A DNA stretch of 64,000 nucleotides from Hydractinia symbiolongicarpus (taxonomy: Eukaryota > Cnidaria > Hydrozoa > Anthoathecata > Hydractiniidae): positions 18,540,001 to 18,604,000 of the forward strand of contig NC_079876.1 in the NCBI RefSeq assembly GCF_029227915.1. The letters are read 5' to 3'. This document shows positions 12,165 to 24,781 of this stretch, one piece after another. The translations under genes and the position numbers were made by a program. How positions within the stretch are numbered: position 1 is the first letter of the stretch; each line of letters starts with the position of its first letter. The notes under the pieces were generated by a model, which saw nothing but the letters and a program-made list of their open reading frames with translations, was not told the origin of the DNA and made no database searches.

Positions 12165-15100
12165 CTAAAAGATTAAGGCTTCTTTATTAACATTTAAGCT
12201 TTATTATATTTCATCTTTTCGTTAATTTTATTAAACACGGTTTTTTTATTTAATTGGGAAGCGCATTATTTTTACCCTAATTGTATGGACCAAAATCTCG
12301 GAAGGCTTTATAATGTTGTTGTTAAGTGCAACACAAAGTCAATTCTTTTTAATTACATATAAATCCTAATTCAACCAATGTAAAGAGTTTGGCTTTCAAA
12401 CGTTTGTAACAGTTTGAAATACCAATGGTGAAAATATTTAAAAAACATTTTTTTTTACTTCTATGGCAACCCAGGCTAGTAGCTACCAAGCTTTCTTCGC
12501 TGAAATCAAAATTCAGTTTTTTACATTCAAACGACTATGTCAGAGTATATCCCTAACTGAAATCCACCAATAAATGCTAAGTAATTTCCCAAAGAAAACC
12601 CGGAATTAAAACCAACCAATGAGCACAAAGCCAATGTGGCCACACATCATCCTTCTTAAATAGTACAGGACTTAATTATGTCTGTTTGGATGAGTGAGAC
12701 CATTCGCGCTCAAAACATAAGCAAAGAACAATCGAACTACAGGTGATTCACAGTTTTTTGTGTGTGATTCTAGCTTGGTTGCAGCGCCTTTGATTGTATT
12801 ATAAACTTGGTTGAAAGCGTGTTAAAACGATTGGAGTTATTCTGTGCATGCTGGAGCAACAGTCAGATAAACATTATATTTGTTCGCATCAAAACAAGAA
12901 CTATTTTTTAGATTATTTTCAGATTTCGAAGTGAAATTATTTCGTAAAATACGAAAAAAGTTGCTTTGTATAAGAATATTTGATGGCATAAAATCATATT
13001 GGGTACAATGGATGTCGCTAAGATCTGAGCTTAACTTTTGCATTAACCATGCCTCATTAATATGTTATTAAAAAAATATAATATAAATATACTACCTATC
13101 AGGGTTACCAAGGAATATATAAGCAACATATTTTAACCTAAAAAAAATTTTAAGTACTAGTTACATATCAAAAAAAAAAAATTCTCCAAACTGAAAATCT
13201 CGAATCAGTATTATCTGTAGCTTTCTCAAAGTTGATTTTTAACAGTGTTGCCTAAAGAAAGCGTTTATATGAAATCGACTTAAAATTTCCCAAATTATAC
13301 AGAAATGCATTTTTATTGATTCATCTTCATATCCCATAACATATTAATTAATCTACTAAGCAAAATGTCTATCCATTCATAGCTTCTATCGTAAAACTTT
13401 TTTTACTTTTTTGTTTTCACACTGCGCATTGTTTACATTGCGTTCAACAAACGTCTGCTCAGCATGAATGCACCGTCAAACAATTGAATATGTTTTGTTA
13501 AGTTTAAATAATAAAAATAGAAAAAAAAAAGACAAATAAATAAGAAAAGACGAAATTAGAATAAAGTGAACAAATTATTCTTTGCAAAATACGCTGCTAC
13601 GTAATTTCCCAAAAGCAGAAAAACATTTGAAATGTTTTCTTCATTTTCTGCATAATTCTGTTTAAATGTACAGAAAAATGTACAGAAAAAATTCAATACA
13701 GAATTAACAAGTAAAATTGAGCATGTGAAAAGTCTGTAAAACGCAACGTGATTTATTTTAAGATGTTGTAGGTGTTTATTAAGCTGCAAGCGCCCATGAA
13801 CGGTTTTAGCAAATCATAGCCAGCAAATATACCAATAGAGAACGTACTCTACTAAACACTGAAAAATGGACCATCAAAGTAAACCACCAGAACAACAACA
13901 GTGCCAAGCTACGATGTTTCAGAAGAGTCAATATAGCAAACACTGCGCACTTCTGTTTCAACACGATGCATTTCTTTGATATATTGTGACTCTTCCCATC
14001 TTTTCTTACACACTTTTCTTTTCTTGGTGGTTAATTTTCATATTCATGACAAAGTCTCGTAAATTCTCGGCCAACCGAGTATTGCTGCGTCGTCTATTAG
14101 ATGAGAACGTCTTATATGGATATTCGTTTCATAGTGCATACCTAATTTGTAAAACAATTTCTTGACCTCGCAGTAAAACGGCTTAAAAATTAAGTTTTTT
14201 TTGTCGAATTCTATAAAAAATAATAAATTGGTAGATTTTTTTCATTATTCAATTATTTTAAAGTCGATGATTTAATGTCATTGAAATAACTGATATTTAG
14301 TGACCTATAAAAAAAAAGTTTTTAGATGTTGGTGTATGATAATACAGAATGTTCAGCCATGGGTTCAGCAAAACGAACTGAGCATATCTTTATTTTTTAA
14401 AACTTTCGACAAGAAGTGCACATTACTGACTATCATGTCGCATAAGAAGTCCATAGAGTTGTGCAAGAAGTACGCAGTGTTGTTAAGAAGTGCCTTTTAA
14501 AGCTTGAATATTGTCATGAGGCATTCTTGAAAGCCATAAAATGAATATTGAAGCGGTTTTTATGCCCCATAACTTTCTTTTATAGTTTATTCTCATACTG
14601 CTAAAAAACAATTTTGTAAACAAAATGTTATTCAAGAGTAAGAAAACTAAAGTATTGACTGTGTCCCACTCTGTTGCGTCCTGTTCTGACGTGGAAATCC
14701 GTCTTCAAGAAAACTGGCTTATTAAACTCCTCAAATTTTTTAGGGCTGATGACCATAAACAAAATACATTTGCTTTTCAAACAACATCTACCAAAATGAT
14801 TTTAAGGTTACCCATATCATGATGAACTATTACCTGAATCTGTTCATTTATGAAAAAGGCCAAAAGATGTGAAGTGGAGGTGCTATTTTGGAATAAGGCC
14901 CTGCTAGTGTGTTCAAAACACACTGGATCGGTTAAATAGCACAGAAAAATAGCTAAATGACATCATATAAAATTGACTCAGATGGAAAACAGAATAAAGT
15001 AATATACCCAACCAGATATGCCCAATTGACAGCATATTTGCTTCGATGCAATTTACGAATGGACACTCTACACAGAATACTTACAGCTTTGTAAAATGTA

Positions 15101-17032
15101 TTTATTGTCAGCTAGCTTCTATATATTATGGCAAAAATTTCTAGTAAATGTACCGTAAAGTTACTGAGCCATGACCATTTGGTCCCACAACTCGCATTCC
15201 ATGACACTTTTTAGGTGGTTTCTATGCATGTTTCAATGTTTCTGTTCATGTCCGTTTTTTTGTTTATATATATGTGTGTAAATACAAACACATCAAGTGA
15301 TTTGTTTAATCTTTTTTGGCATATACTTATCTACCTTAGCAGTGTATGTCCAATAATAATGATTTTTCATTTGACAATAGTGTTTTAGCATAGTAACAAA
15401 CATTGTATAATCAAAAACCCTTTACAAATGGTTTTATGGAGACCATGCACGCACAGATAACAGAGCCATTTATTTACTTCTCTTTGAAGTAACAATGTGA
15501 AAGTTCATTTTAAGCAATGTCGGAGTTTAAAAAACTTAAATAGCCTGCATTTAAATTTGATTTTTACCCCGATTTATCGAAATTTTAACTTGATGTCGAG
15601 GGGGTTGGGAGAGGAGGAGAAGGAGTCTACTGTGTCCGCAAGACCCTTAGCTCATTTGCCTAATTTTCTTAGTATATCATCCGCGAAAATTGTCTATATT
15701 CGCAACTGAGTGAATATTTCAATCAATGTTTTGTGAAATAACATTACCGTAACACATGCAATTGGGACAAAAATATTTACATTCCACGGAGATGTTATTT
15801 TTTATGAATTGAACAGGATGTTTGCGAGGTCGCTTTGAACTACAGAAAGTACTGCTAGTTTTCTCTTTATATTTCGCAAAATTATTATGAAAAAATCAAA
15901 TCTGTAAGTTAACAAAAGTAGAATGAACCAAAAAAGCAATCTAAGGTTGTGATTATGGTCACGATTTGGACTTCAGCCCTATTTTTTATTGGCACGTTGG
16001 CTTTTGATAGTAGATAGTAATAAAAATAGGAACATCTGAGATGGATCTAACAAAAAAAACATTGAGATTCAAGTGAACCGTCCTATGCGACAACTGACAT
16101 ACGTGCCACATCTGTATCAACATTTTTAGTAGTAACGATACGTTTAACTCCTCTTTTGATGTTTTTTGCAGAATTACTATCTAAACATTATTTTATTTAT
16201 TTTATACGCGGAACTACAGTAGGCCACCGCACATGTATTCGTCAATTCAATGTGTTTTCGCAGAGTTAGCGTTATAAAGTAAAACACCTTTTACATTTCA
16301 ACAAGAATTTTTACAATGTGTAATTTGGTTAAAAGAACAGTCTAAACCATACCAACAGAAGCGTTTTTTTTTCTTGTATTAAGTCAGTTTATAGATTGGA
16401 CACTTCAACATTATGAAAACAGCCTTTGTTTCAAACATAGAACTATACCTGATTGGTTAAAAGTACTTTAACCAATTGAGGAGTAACGTCTACAAATATA
16501 TATCTTATTTTTGAGGACAAAAAAATAAATTGCTTTGAAAAAGTTCAGTCTAGTTATCTTCCTTATTAACAAACGGTTGAAAACACAAATAAAAAATAAA
16601 AACACAAATGTTGCATCCTGCTCCTTGTTAAACATCAGATTCATTCAATCTTGGTCAAGACATGACCTAGAATGAGTAGGGCTTGCTATTTAACAAATAA
16701 GCGTGCGGTGTTTGTAGATGGTCGCCTAGCACAATCAATTATTTCCGTTCTAATTAATAACTAAGAATTAAAAAAGCCATAAATCTAAATGCAATTAGAT
16801 ATTTATTTTTTGTTAAGAAATTTAAATGACAACTCGTTGAACAATGAATCACTTTACATAATTATCAACTTAAAATCACAGAAATAACAAAAGTTTTAAT
16901 TTGCCTATATCAACGAACTCATGCTGTTAATTGTACAATAATTGTTATGTAAAATGGAGTATAGATAGATTTTTTGTTTTACCATTTTTGTTGTACCAAT
17001 TTGTGTTACGTTTGAAATACTTAGTTATAGAG
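12165..17032. other. Intergenic / upstream region, no gene resolved
   Basis: About 4.9 kb between the first recognised astacin exon and the promoter of the amine oxidase gene. It should hold the missing signal-peptide exon of the protease and the divergent regulatory regions of both genes. I tested the gtaagt-like donors on the minus strand, and none was preceded by a plausible ATG plus hydrophobic stretch in the right phase. Several 60-80 aa open frames look random. Confidence 0.5.
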
Positions 17033-17040
17033 TATAAATA
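17033..17040 (+). promoter_or_regulatory. TATA box of the amine oxidase gene
   Basis: TATAAATA lies 129 bases before the inferred ATG. Transcription would start near 17063-17070, giving a leader of about 100 nt that contains no upstream ATG. The leader holds an inverted repeat GTGAC-8-GTCAC at 17137-17154 of unknown meaning. Confidence 0.6.
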
Positions 17041-17168
17041 GAGTGTTGTGTGCATATCAGGAACGTGTTTCATTGAATAATTTTATTTTGTCAGATAATA
17101 TTTACTTAACCACCATTTGTAAAGAAAACATTGTACGTGACATATTTAGGTCACATATTTCCGTACAA

Positions 17169-20100
17169 ATGAATTTGGCCACAACAGCACTTCGACCACT
17201 GAAGATGTAAGTGATAAAAGCATTCTTTTTTTTTTCTTAGCAATCTTATCATTTTTTTTACTGTAAAGCGCAACTAAATGTGTCACGCAGTATTGAGAGG
17301 CCCAAGTTTAGATTATTGCTTATGAGATATAATTATTGTTCATATGTTTATTACAATTAGTTAAAAGAATAGCCTCTACTGTTTCTCTAAGTACTTTTGC
17401 TAATGTGGATCCAATACACCTCCAATACACTTCCATTACACCTGTGGTACACCTCTAGTACACTTCTATTACACCTGACGCCCCATGCTCAAGGTAATAT
17501 CATACAGGGAAATGTATGACATAATGCCATATCCCTTATTTGAGATTGTTGAAAGTACAACTTATTTAACAAGTCTTAAACAATAATGATCGTAACATAT
17601 CGGGCGTCACCCTTTTTCTTGTTTCTTCCAAAGTGGGAAGGCTGTTGGAGTATTTTGACAGAACAATTTTGTGGGCGAGTCACATTGTGCGTAGAATAAT
17701 ATGTAAATCGTAAATAAGGATGTTATTTAAATATAGACCATTTTGTGTTAAGTTTCGTGTTGATGGTGGCCAGTACAATTTGTTGATCTGATCACGTGCC
17801 GGTGATGCCAATTCTTGAAGAATTAACAATTCGCATTTCGCGTAAAAAGGAATAGAAGGAAGATATATTAGACGTTAGGTTTGTGGCTTAAAAGCAAAAC
17901 AAGAACTGGTAATAAGTACTTGTTGTAATGAAGGTCCGAGGAAGGCATTTCTATGTGACATGGATTAAATGGCAAAGAATATAGCGCATGCGTGCATAAT
18001 GTTCATTGCGCATGCGTAGGAAAAGGCTAAATGTTATTCAGAATCTTCAAAAAACTTGATCTCCGATCATAGAAAATTCCACTATTCTCAAGCGGAACGC
18101 CTAATTAATGGAACTGAATTTAAACTTTTATAGTATGTGGCATGACTCGATCCGTGATAATGAACGCCACCCTGGACAATCTACCAAAACGCCATCAATT
18201 GGTTAATGCATAAATTGCAAAAAGTACCCGCCTGTCATATATCCTAATTGCTTACTAGTTAACAACATGAAACTGGGTACAGTGGTAGAATGTCATAATA
18301 AATTCTTGGTAAAAAAATATTTCTTTGCTGGAATTATCTGCGCATGGTCGTCTAGTTATATCTTTAATCATGCATATACTATAGTTTGGTCATAGTTTTT
18401 GTAACTAATTCCTTTACTTTGTTTCCCTGCAGCGAAATAAAAAGAGACCAGTCCCCGTAAACGAATTGGTACCGACATAACTTTATGTCTCAAAAAAATT
18501 ATTATTTTGGAAATAAATATACGAAGTCTTGTTTTTCAGAAATATAAGTAATTCAAAAAATATCCCACTCTTACTAAAAATAAGCATGTACAAAAAAAGT
18601 TACACCATGCGGGGTCAATATTGTTCTCTTAACAAGTGTTCGTGCACTTAATAAACTCGTAAGATCTTTGCGTTATAGCAGAAAAAGCAACTAAATGAAA
18701 ACGAGCCTTTAGTCATTTTATTTGCGTAATTGCGAAAAGTAATATATACGAAAAGTATACTTATTTTCAAAAAAAAAAAATGACTGATCTATATTTTGCG
18801 CAAAACAATGAATTTTACTATCTTTCCCTTGTTCTTTAAGGCCGTTTCCAGTGCTACAATATAGCGTACGATTTATTATAGTAGCTAGTGTACAATTATT
18901 TACAATTTTATTTCGATAATGCGCAAAAAACAAAATATTTAAGTCTTTTGAGATTGATTCAATAGTAACTTGATACTAGTTTCTTTAAACCAAACTGATC
19001 TGATTCAAAATAATTGGTACATCGTTGTTACATCAGTGCAATATCTTGTACCAGAGCAAATATTGCACAATTAATTTTGAACAATACATTGCAGCAGTGA
19101 AAACTACCCTTTTGTGAGAATTTAAACCTGTGCGCAAATTGATACGAATGAGCTATTTTTTCAATGTGCTGATGTAAAAAGTATTATGTGTAAAAAAATG
19201 TCATTAAATGGCCGCCAGAGGGTATTATTAAGTTGAAAATTAAATTAAATTATAAAACTTGAATGAAAATGTCATTTTAAACAATTTTACAAGAAACGCT
19301 AGATTCTAGTAAAATAAAATTTAAATGGGATATGATAAAATGAACTTACTTGCATATATTCTATAACATGCATCGCAATATTGCGCTGAGTGATTTTGGT
19401 AATAGGTAGAGTAAAATGGGGTTAGTATCCAATGTTTTTAGTGGTCGATTTGTTGTAAAGCGCCTTTCTTATTTCGCCGGAAGCCGCTTTTTGATGGAGC
19501 TATATATCATAAATCTATGTTTAACCGTTCTACGAGAAAATGCTATCTTAAGCAGCATTTCTGCTGATGTGGATTAACACTGTTATTATCCTTATTCATA
19601 CGCGATCGAGGGAGCTTTAGTCACAAACGGTTATTTTTCCTTACTAAACACTTAATAGTGCCAGTTAGCTTGATTGTTTCTTCATCATCACATCTATTTT
19701 CATTTGCTTGTATGTTTAGAAGGAAATCCTTTACTAGAAAAAGGATGTTTTTGTATGTTATGGATGTAGAGACATTTTTTAATTCATTTTTTAATCTTTC
19801 TTTTACAGGCATGTTAAGGTGTTAATCCTTGGTGCTGGTTATTCTGGTCTAGGTATTTGTTTTTCGTCCCCTTTATATTGTTTTTATTGTTGCCGTTGTC
19901 GTTGTCGTTGACGTTGTTGCATTTGCAGTTGTCGTTGTTGTTGTCGTTGTCGTTGTCTTTGTTATTGTTGTTGTTACTGTCGTCGTTGACGTGCTTTTTT
20001 GCAATTTTCATTGTCATTGCCTTTATAGTTGTTGTAGTTGTTGTTTTTGTTGTGTTGTGTTGTGTTGTTGTCGTTGTCAATGTTGCGATTGCGGTTGCCG

Positions 20101-23100
20101 TTGCCGTTGTTGTTATTTTTATTTCTATCCTTATCGTTGCCGCCGTCGTTGTAGTGACGACTCCTTCCACGTTGTTGTTGAACATTATTGTATTTTTATA
20201 ACAGGTGCCGCAACCTACTTTCACAAAAACAACTTCAATGATTTTCTTGTGCTGGAAGCAAATGACTATATTGGTGGAAGAGTGAAATCAGCCCAGTTTG
20301 CAGGTGAAACTGTGTCTTTAGGAGCCGGGTATATACATTTGACAGAAACAAATCATGAAGTTTTCCGGTTGGCTAAAAGATATGAATTAAAAATGAAAAA
20401 GGAGGACTATTCCATCAAAAATGTCACGTTTAGGTATGAGAAATTAATATGAAATTCATGTATGTTAAATTTAGTGTCGTAAGTGAGTTTACAATTGGCT
20501 ACAGTTGACTCTTGGGTCGAAAAAATCACGGTAAAATCTGGATTTTTTATTAACTATCTCTAGAATTAGAATTTCAATTTTTTCTTATGAGATCTGAACT
20601 AAAGAGTCATCTGTGAAGTAATAGAGTAGACTCCCGGTAACTCGAACCCCGGATAACTCGAATTTTCGTTTTCTCCAATTATTTTTTGGTTCCCTTTAAG
20701 GTAATTTCTCTGGATAACTCGAACTTTTTAATGCCTAAGTAGAAAATTATTGTTCGAAAAATGAATATTGGTATGCAATGTAGCCAGAAATTATGAAAAA
20801 GCTGTTCTTAAATGGTTCTCTTTACAAAGGAGCCAAAATGCTCCTTTTGATGGCAATATGAAATAAAATTCTTTCAATGAAAACCTACTAGATCGTAGCA
20901 ATTGAAATTTTATAGAGTTTACAGAAAAAATCGCCTTAACCCTATTCGGTCCGGGGGGGCGGATTCCGCCCCCCCTGACGGTTTTTTTTTAATAACTCCT
21001 GATTGCTTTGTTATATGGCTATGATACATACTGAGTTTCAACATTTATCTATTAGACACCTGCATGCTAATTTTTTAGGTCCCATACCTTTCAGAGGCTT
21101 TGATATTGGCCATTACTCGAAAGTACCCCTAAAAATCTCTATGAAATCCTTATAATGGGGAAAATATAATAACTCCTGTTAGGATTATCCTTAGAACTTG
21201 AAACTTGCAACACAACTTTGTTTCATCAGGAAGAATCATTTGGAATAATTTGAACACGTGGCTAATTCGATTTCCCGATTTTGTCGGATTTTACCCGAAA
21301 ATCGGAAAAAAACGGATTTTCGGGCAATTTTTGGCAATTTTTCATCCGATCCATGTAAAAACCGGAAGATATGTTAAATAACTTTTATTTAGCTTTCAGA
21401 AACTTCAAACAGAATGTAAAAATTCGCTCTAGAACAAAAGCAATTATATTTTAAGCAGATAGTGGCATTTTTAACAATTTTCAAGCTTTTGATGACGTCA
21501 CAGAAAATGTGCTGACGCAAGCAAATTTTTTTTGGCGCCATTTTGTTCCTTTTATGACGTACTATAAGTGTGCCAAGTTTGATTCAATTTGAACAACCCT
21601 ATGAAAAGTTATTGAGGGGGGGGCGGAATCCGCCCCCCCGGTCATAGTATGTTCGAAAAACCCCGGACCGAATAGGGTTAACTCGAACTAATCTCTTTAA
21701 TAATAGCCGTCGTCTGTCTGTGTGTCCGCGAAAGCAGCTGTTTTAAAATGCGCCCCAATACCAAATGCGATATATTTTTGTCCACTTTGTTGCAACGGGT
21801 TAATTTAAAGGACGGGCGACCCCGTGGATTTTTCCACGGCCTAACGACTAGTATCTCATATTTTTCTATGCTCAAATTAACAGGACCTTCGTTTAAGTCG
21901 AACATTCGTAAGTCAAACTGTTTTCTCTGGTCCCTTATCAGTTAACTTTATTCCCATTTATTGTTTTTGGACAGGCCATAAGAGAGAAAAAATCTTCCTT
22001 TTATTTTAAAGGAATATTGAAGGCGGTTCAATATACTCTAAAGAAACTGTCCAAAGGGATTGTGAAGAACTTCAGGAGAAACTGAAGCTGTTGGCTTTAA
22101 ATGTAGAAAATGGGAAGCATAAGTTAGATATTAACCTTAAGCAAGCTTTAACGGATGTTGGCTGGAAAGCACATACGGAATTGAAGAAAGCAATCGAATA
22201 CTTTACACTTGATTTTGAAAATGGATCAGAGCCTGAAAGTATGAGCGTAAAGAATTTTGGATTTACTGGTAAATTGGATTTGTTAAATGTTTAATAAAAA
22301 TAATTAGTTCTAATTGGATTTAAATATTCTCGAAGTTAGGAATCTAATGCTTTGAATCTTAGTTAACCAAAACCTAATACATGCGTCCTGCCTCTCACCC
22401 TGCGAATCTATCCAACTCAGCTTTAGATCAATCAAATTTCGTTGAAGCTGATATTCTAACCATATTCCCTTTCTTTATGCATATATTTCCGCATGGAAAA
22501 AGCCTATTTTGTGAATGTATAAATTTTTGTGAGAACACCTTTTCCGAATTAGTTTTCTTTGATAAACTGCTGCTTTTTTCAACTTTGGTAAACGAAATAA
22601 AGGTGATTTTTGAAATGCTCACCTGAAGCTTGATAAAATGTGAAATCCTTATATTCACACAGCAAATAAGAAGTCTGGTAAAACCTTTTTGTTTTTAATT
22701 TTGTGCTAATTCACCTTTGCTTTAAACCGAGGCTACTCAGTACAAGTCAAAAATTAAGCAAACTTTTTGACCCGTGTAACATTAATACCATTGAAACAAC
22801 CTTTTCGCATGTTGGATTAAGTTAAAAATTTATACATACACCAATTTAATGATGCTGAATATGGTCTTGTCAGAACATCACAACTATAAAACGTCTATTA
22901 TAATGCGAAACAATTGTATTGTGTTTTTATTAGAGGGAATTTTGAAAGTTTCCACACGACATTGCAACTGTAACCATATTGCCATAACCTTGTAACCATA
23001 AAATCTCTTTGGTGTAATTTATTTTTATTTTTATGCGCTATAGAAAATTTTTTTCTCGAAACGTTTTGATAAATATGTTACTATTTGCATGACTTTACAA

Positions 23101-24781
23101 TATTTCGGAACATTTATGTTGAATTTATTACTAACTTTTATTTTATTTATTTAAGGTTTCTTCGGGACTGACTATGTGGTGACGGATGAACGTGGCTACA
23201 CTCACCCACTATTAGAGGAAGTTAAACCATTCAAAGACAAGATATTACTGAAACATCGTGCGACCATTGTAGAAAAACTAAGTAATCGGAAGAAATATGG
23301 TGTGCATTTACAAAATGGCGATTTCTTTACTGCGGATTACGTTCTAACGACATTCAGCCATGCAGTGCTACAATCTAAACAGGTTAAATTTATACCAGAG
23401 TTACCCACATGGAAAACAGACGCTTTTAAAATGTTGGTCATGGGTCATTATTCCAGAATATTCATGAGATTCAAGGAACAGTTTTGGGATAAATCACCGT
23501 ATATAATGTTTGTCACAAATGGCGGCGAAACATGCTATCACTGGACCAATTACTGTAGAGAAGGCTTATTTCCAAGTACAAATATTTTAATGGCTACGAT
23601 TACAGGAAAAGCTAGTCAAAAGAGTCAGAAACAATCTGACGACGAAGTAAAAGAAGAGCTCTGTCATGTACTCAAACGAGTTTATCCGAACGCCACGAAG
23701 CCGATAGGTGAGCTTAACAACGTACCTTATTAAGTAAACGGATTTTTTTTTAGATTGAACAGTGATTATAAGAAAGGAAGGGGTGCTTATACGAGGGGCG
23801 CCTATTTAACTGTAAGGGTACAATGTATAAAACACGAAACTGGAACTGGATATGTAGCTTGTATCGTTAATTCGTATGTCGATTAATTCGAACTTTTGTT
23901 GTTTTAAATTCCCAAATCCCCTAAGTTTAGTTTAATAAGTCTTATATTTTGAGCTGCTTAATTGGAACTCCGCTAATTTGAGCAATTTTTCCCCTCTCTG
24001 GGCCAAAATGTGCAGGTTAATTGAAACTTTTGTGCGCTTTCAAATGAAGAAGAGGCTTTTGATAAAAAATAACAATTTTTTCAGAAGTTAATTTTTATGC
24101 TTGCTTCTATCAGTAATATTTCCATATCACATTTTTGCTTCATAAAAATATATAAAGTTCTACCCAAAACCTCAAAATGTTTCCTTAAAGTCAAAGGGCA
24201 CATGTGCATTATGGCCCTGTTCTTATTGTATGTGGTTCACGGGCGTGCCTTAGTCAGCAAGACAACACGTTTTCTGTCCAATTGCACATCTTTATTGTCT
24301 GGTCTTTTCTTCACTCCACTTGCAAAACATTTATTTCAATTTTTGTTTAACTTTTTAAGTTTTAAGTTAACAAGTAATAATCTCATATATAAAAAAAATC
24401 CACGCAGGCAGAACTTAAATGAAAATATATTTCTAGTCCAATTTAATGTGAGCTCAATTTCTTCAACAAACGTGGCATGCTGTTAAAATTTGATGGTATC
24501 TGTATTTTTATTTTCTAGAATTTATGCGACACAACTTCAGCACAGATCCTTTGTTTATGGGGGCGTATAGCCATCACGCAAGTGGAATAACGTTTAACGA
24601 TATCAATGCACTGCAACATCCAGTAGATCAGAGACTATGGTTTACTGGGGAGTATACTGCAGACTACGAGTGGGGATATGTTCATGTTGCCTTTGAGTTG
24701 GGTCAAGAACAGGCTAAAAATATTTTGAGATGCTTAAATGGATACCAGCCAGCTTTTGTACCAGAATGTCTCAAAACATAA
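17169..24781 (+). CDS. Flavin-containing amine oxidase, polyamine-oxidase-like (complete, 460 aa)
   Basis: Six exons: 17169-17206, 19809-19852, 20205-20433, 22012-22268, 23156-23707 and 24519-24781, all in phase. It is an FAD enzyme of the monoamine/polyamine oxidase family, expected to oxidise polyamines or related amines and release an aldehyde and H2O2. Evidence: dinucleotide-binding GAGYSG at residues 21-26, ribose-binding acidic residue in VLEAND (about 45), GGR at 51-53, the family's VLQS block near 260, and the C-terminal FAD-binding block FTGEYT...GYVH near 416-429. Length is normal for the family. No signal peptide or C-terminal membrane anchor is visible, so it is probably cytosolic and not a MAO. 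At residue 290 (HYSRIFMRF) there is Arg where many polyamine oxidases carry a Lys near the flavin N5. Introns hold a G/T-rich tract and nested transposons. Exact substrate unknown. Confidence 0.93.
17411..17476 (+). repeat. Six-unit 11-bp minisatellite
   Basis: Six consecutive 11-mers fit the pattern CYANTACACYT (ccaatacacct, ccaatacactt, ccattacacct, gtggtacacct, ctagtacactt, ctattacacct). They lie in the first intron of the amine oxidase gene, about 200 bases after exon 1. The TACAC core is invariant and the first four bases vary. Confidence 0.85.
17984..18017. promoter_or_regulatory. Two GCGCATGCGT motifs, NRF1-like
   Basis: The decamer GCGCATGCGT occurs twice, at 17984-17993 and 18008-18017, 24 bp apart, in the amine oxidase first intron. 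It resembles the palindromic NRF1 site (TGCGCATGCGCA). CpG-bearing motifs are rare in this AT-rich window. Function is inferred only. Confidence 0.35.
19862..20190 (+). repeat. Degenerate (GTT/GTC)n trinucleotide tract
   Basis: The tract fills nearly the whole 352-bp intron between amine oxidase exons 2 and 3. The plus strand is built from gttgtc, gttgcc and gttgtt units and is strongly depleted in A. The skew leaves both strands open in several frames, which produces long low-complexity open frames (poly-Leu/Val/Cys and poly-Asn/Thr/Asp) that are not genes. Confidence 0.85.
20940..21677 (+). mobile_element. piggyBac-like MITE, 738 bp
   Basis: The element is flanked by TTAA at 20936-20939 and 21678-21681. 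Its ends are perfect inverted repeats of CCCTATTCGGTCCGGGG. CCC...GGG termini and a TTAA duplication are hallmarks of piggyBac elements. Just inside the left end and about 40 bp inside the right end are near-perfect GC palindromes (seven G, CGGA/TTCCG, seven C), striking in an AT-rich genome. There is no transposase frame, so it is non-autonomous. It lies in the third intron of the amine oxidase gene. Confidence 0.85.
21692..21851 (+). mobile_element. 160-bp mini-Helitron
   Basis: It starts TCTCTTTAATAATAGCC after an A and ends CTAG before a T. Seven bases before CTAG plus a short spacer stands a strong hairpin, ccgtgg-atttt-ccacgg, the standard Helitron 3' signal. It sits 10 bases right of the piggyBac-like MITE. 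Its 3' end matches the 115-bp element at 11662-11776 and the element ending at 63508. Confidence 0.75.

Larger units (their letters stand above)
20625..21960 (+). mobile_element. Degenerate pogo/Tigger-like remnant hosting two younger elements
   Basis: Flanking sequence on both sides of the piggyBac-like MITE carries repeated 'taactcgaac' blocks (from 20637, and again after 21681), a pattern typical of pogo/Tigger-type terminal regions. It is interrupted by the MITE at 20940-21677 and the mini-Helitron at 21692-21851. No transposase frame is visible. Similar 'aattcgaac' traces occur near 23880 and 25250. The superfamily assignment is tentative. Confidence 0.4.

Noticed and set aside
19814-20452. 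Three overlapping low-complexity open frames of 114-153 aa on both strands
   Set aside because: They come from the GTT/GTC tract in an amine oxidase intron. Only the part after 20205 of one plus-strand frame is real, and it is exon 3.
24097-24486. Plus-strand 129-aa hydrophobic frame
   Set aside because: It sits in the last intron of the amine oxidase gene, and its composition is that of AT-rich non-coding sequence.
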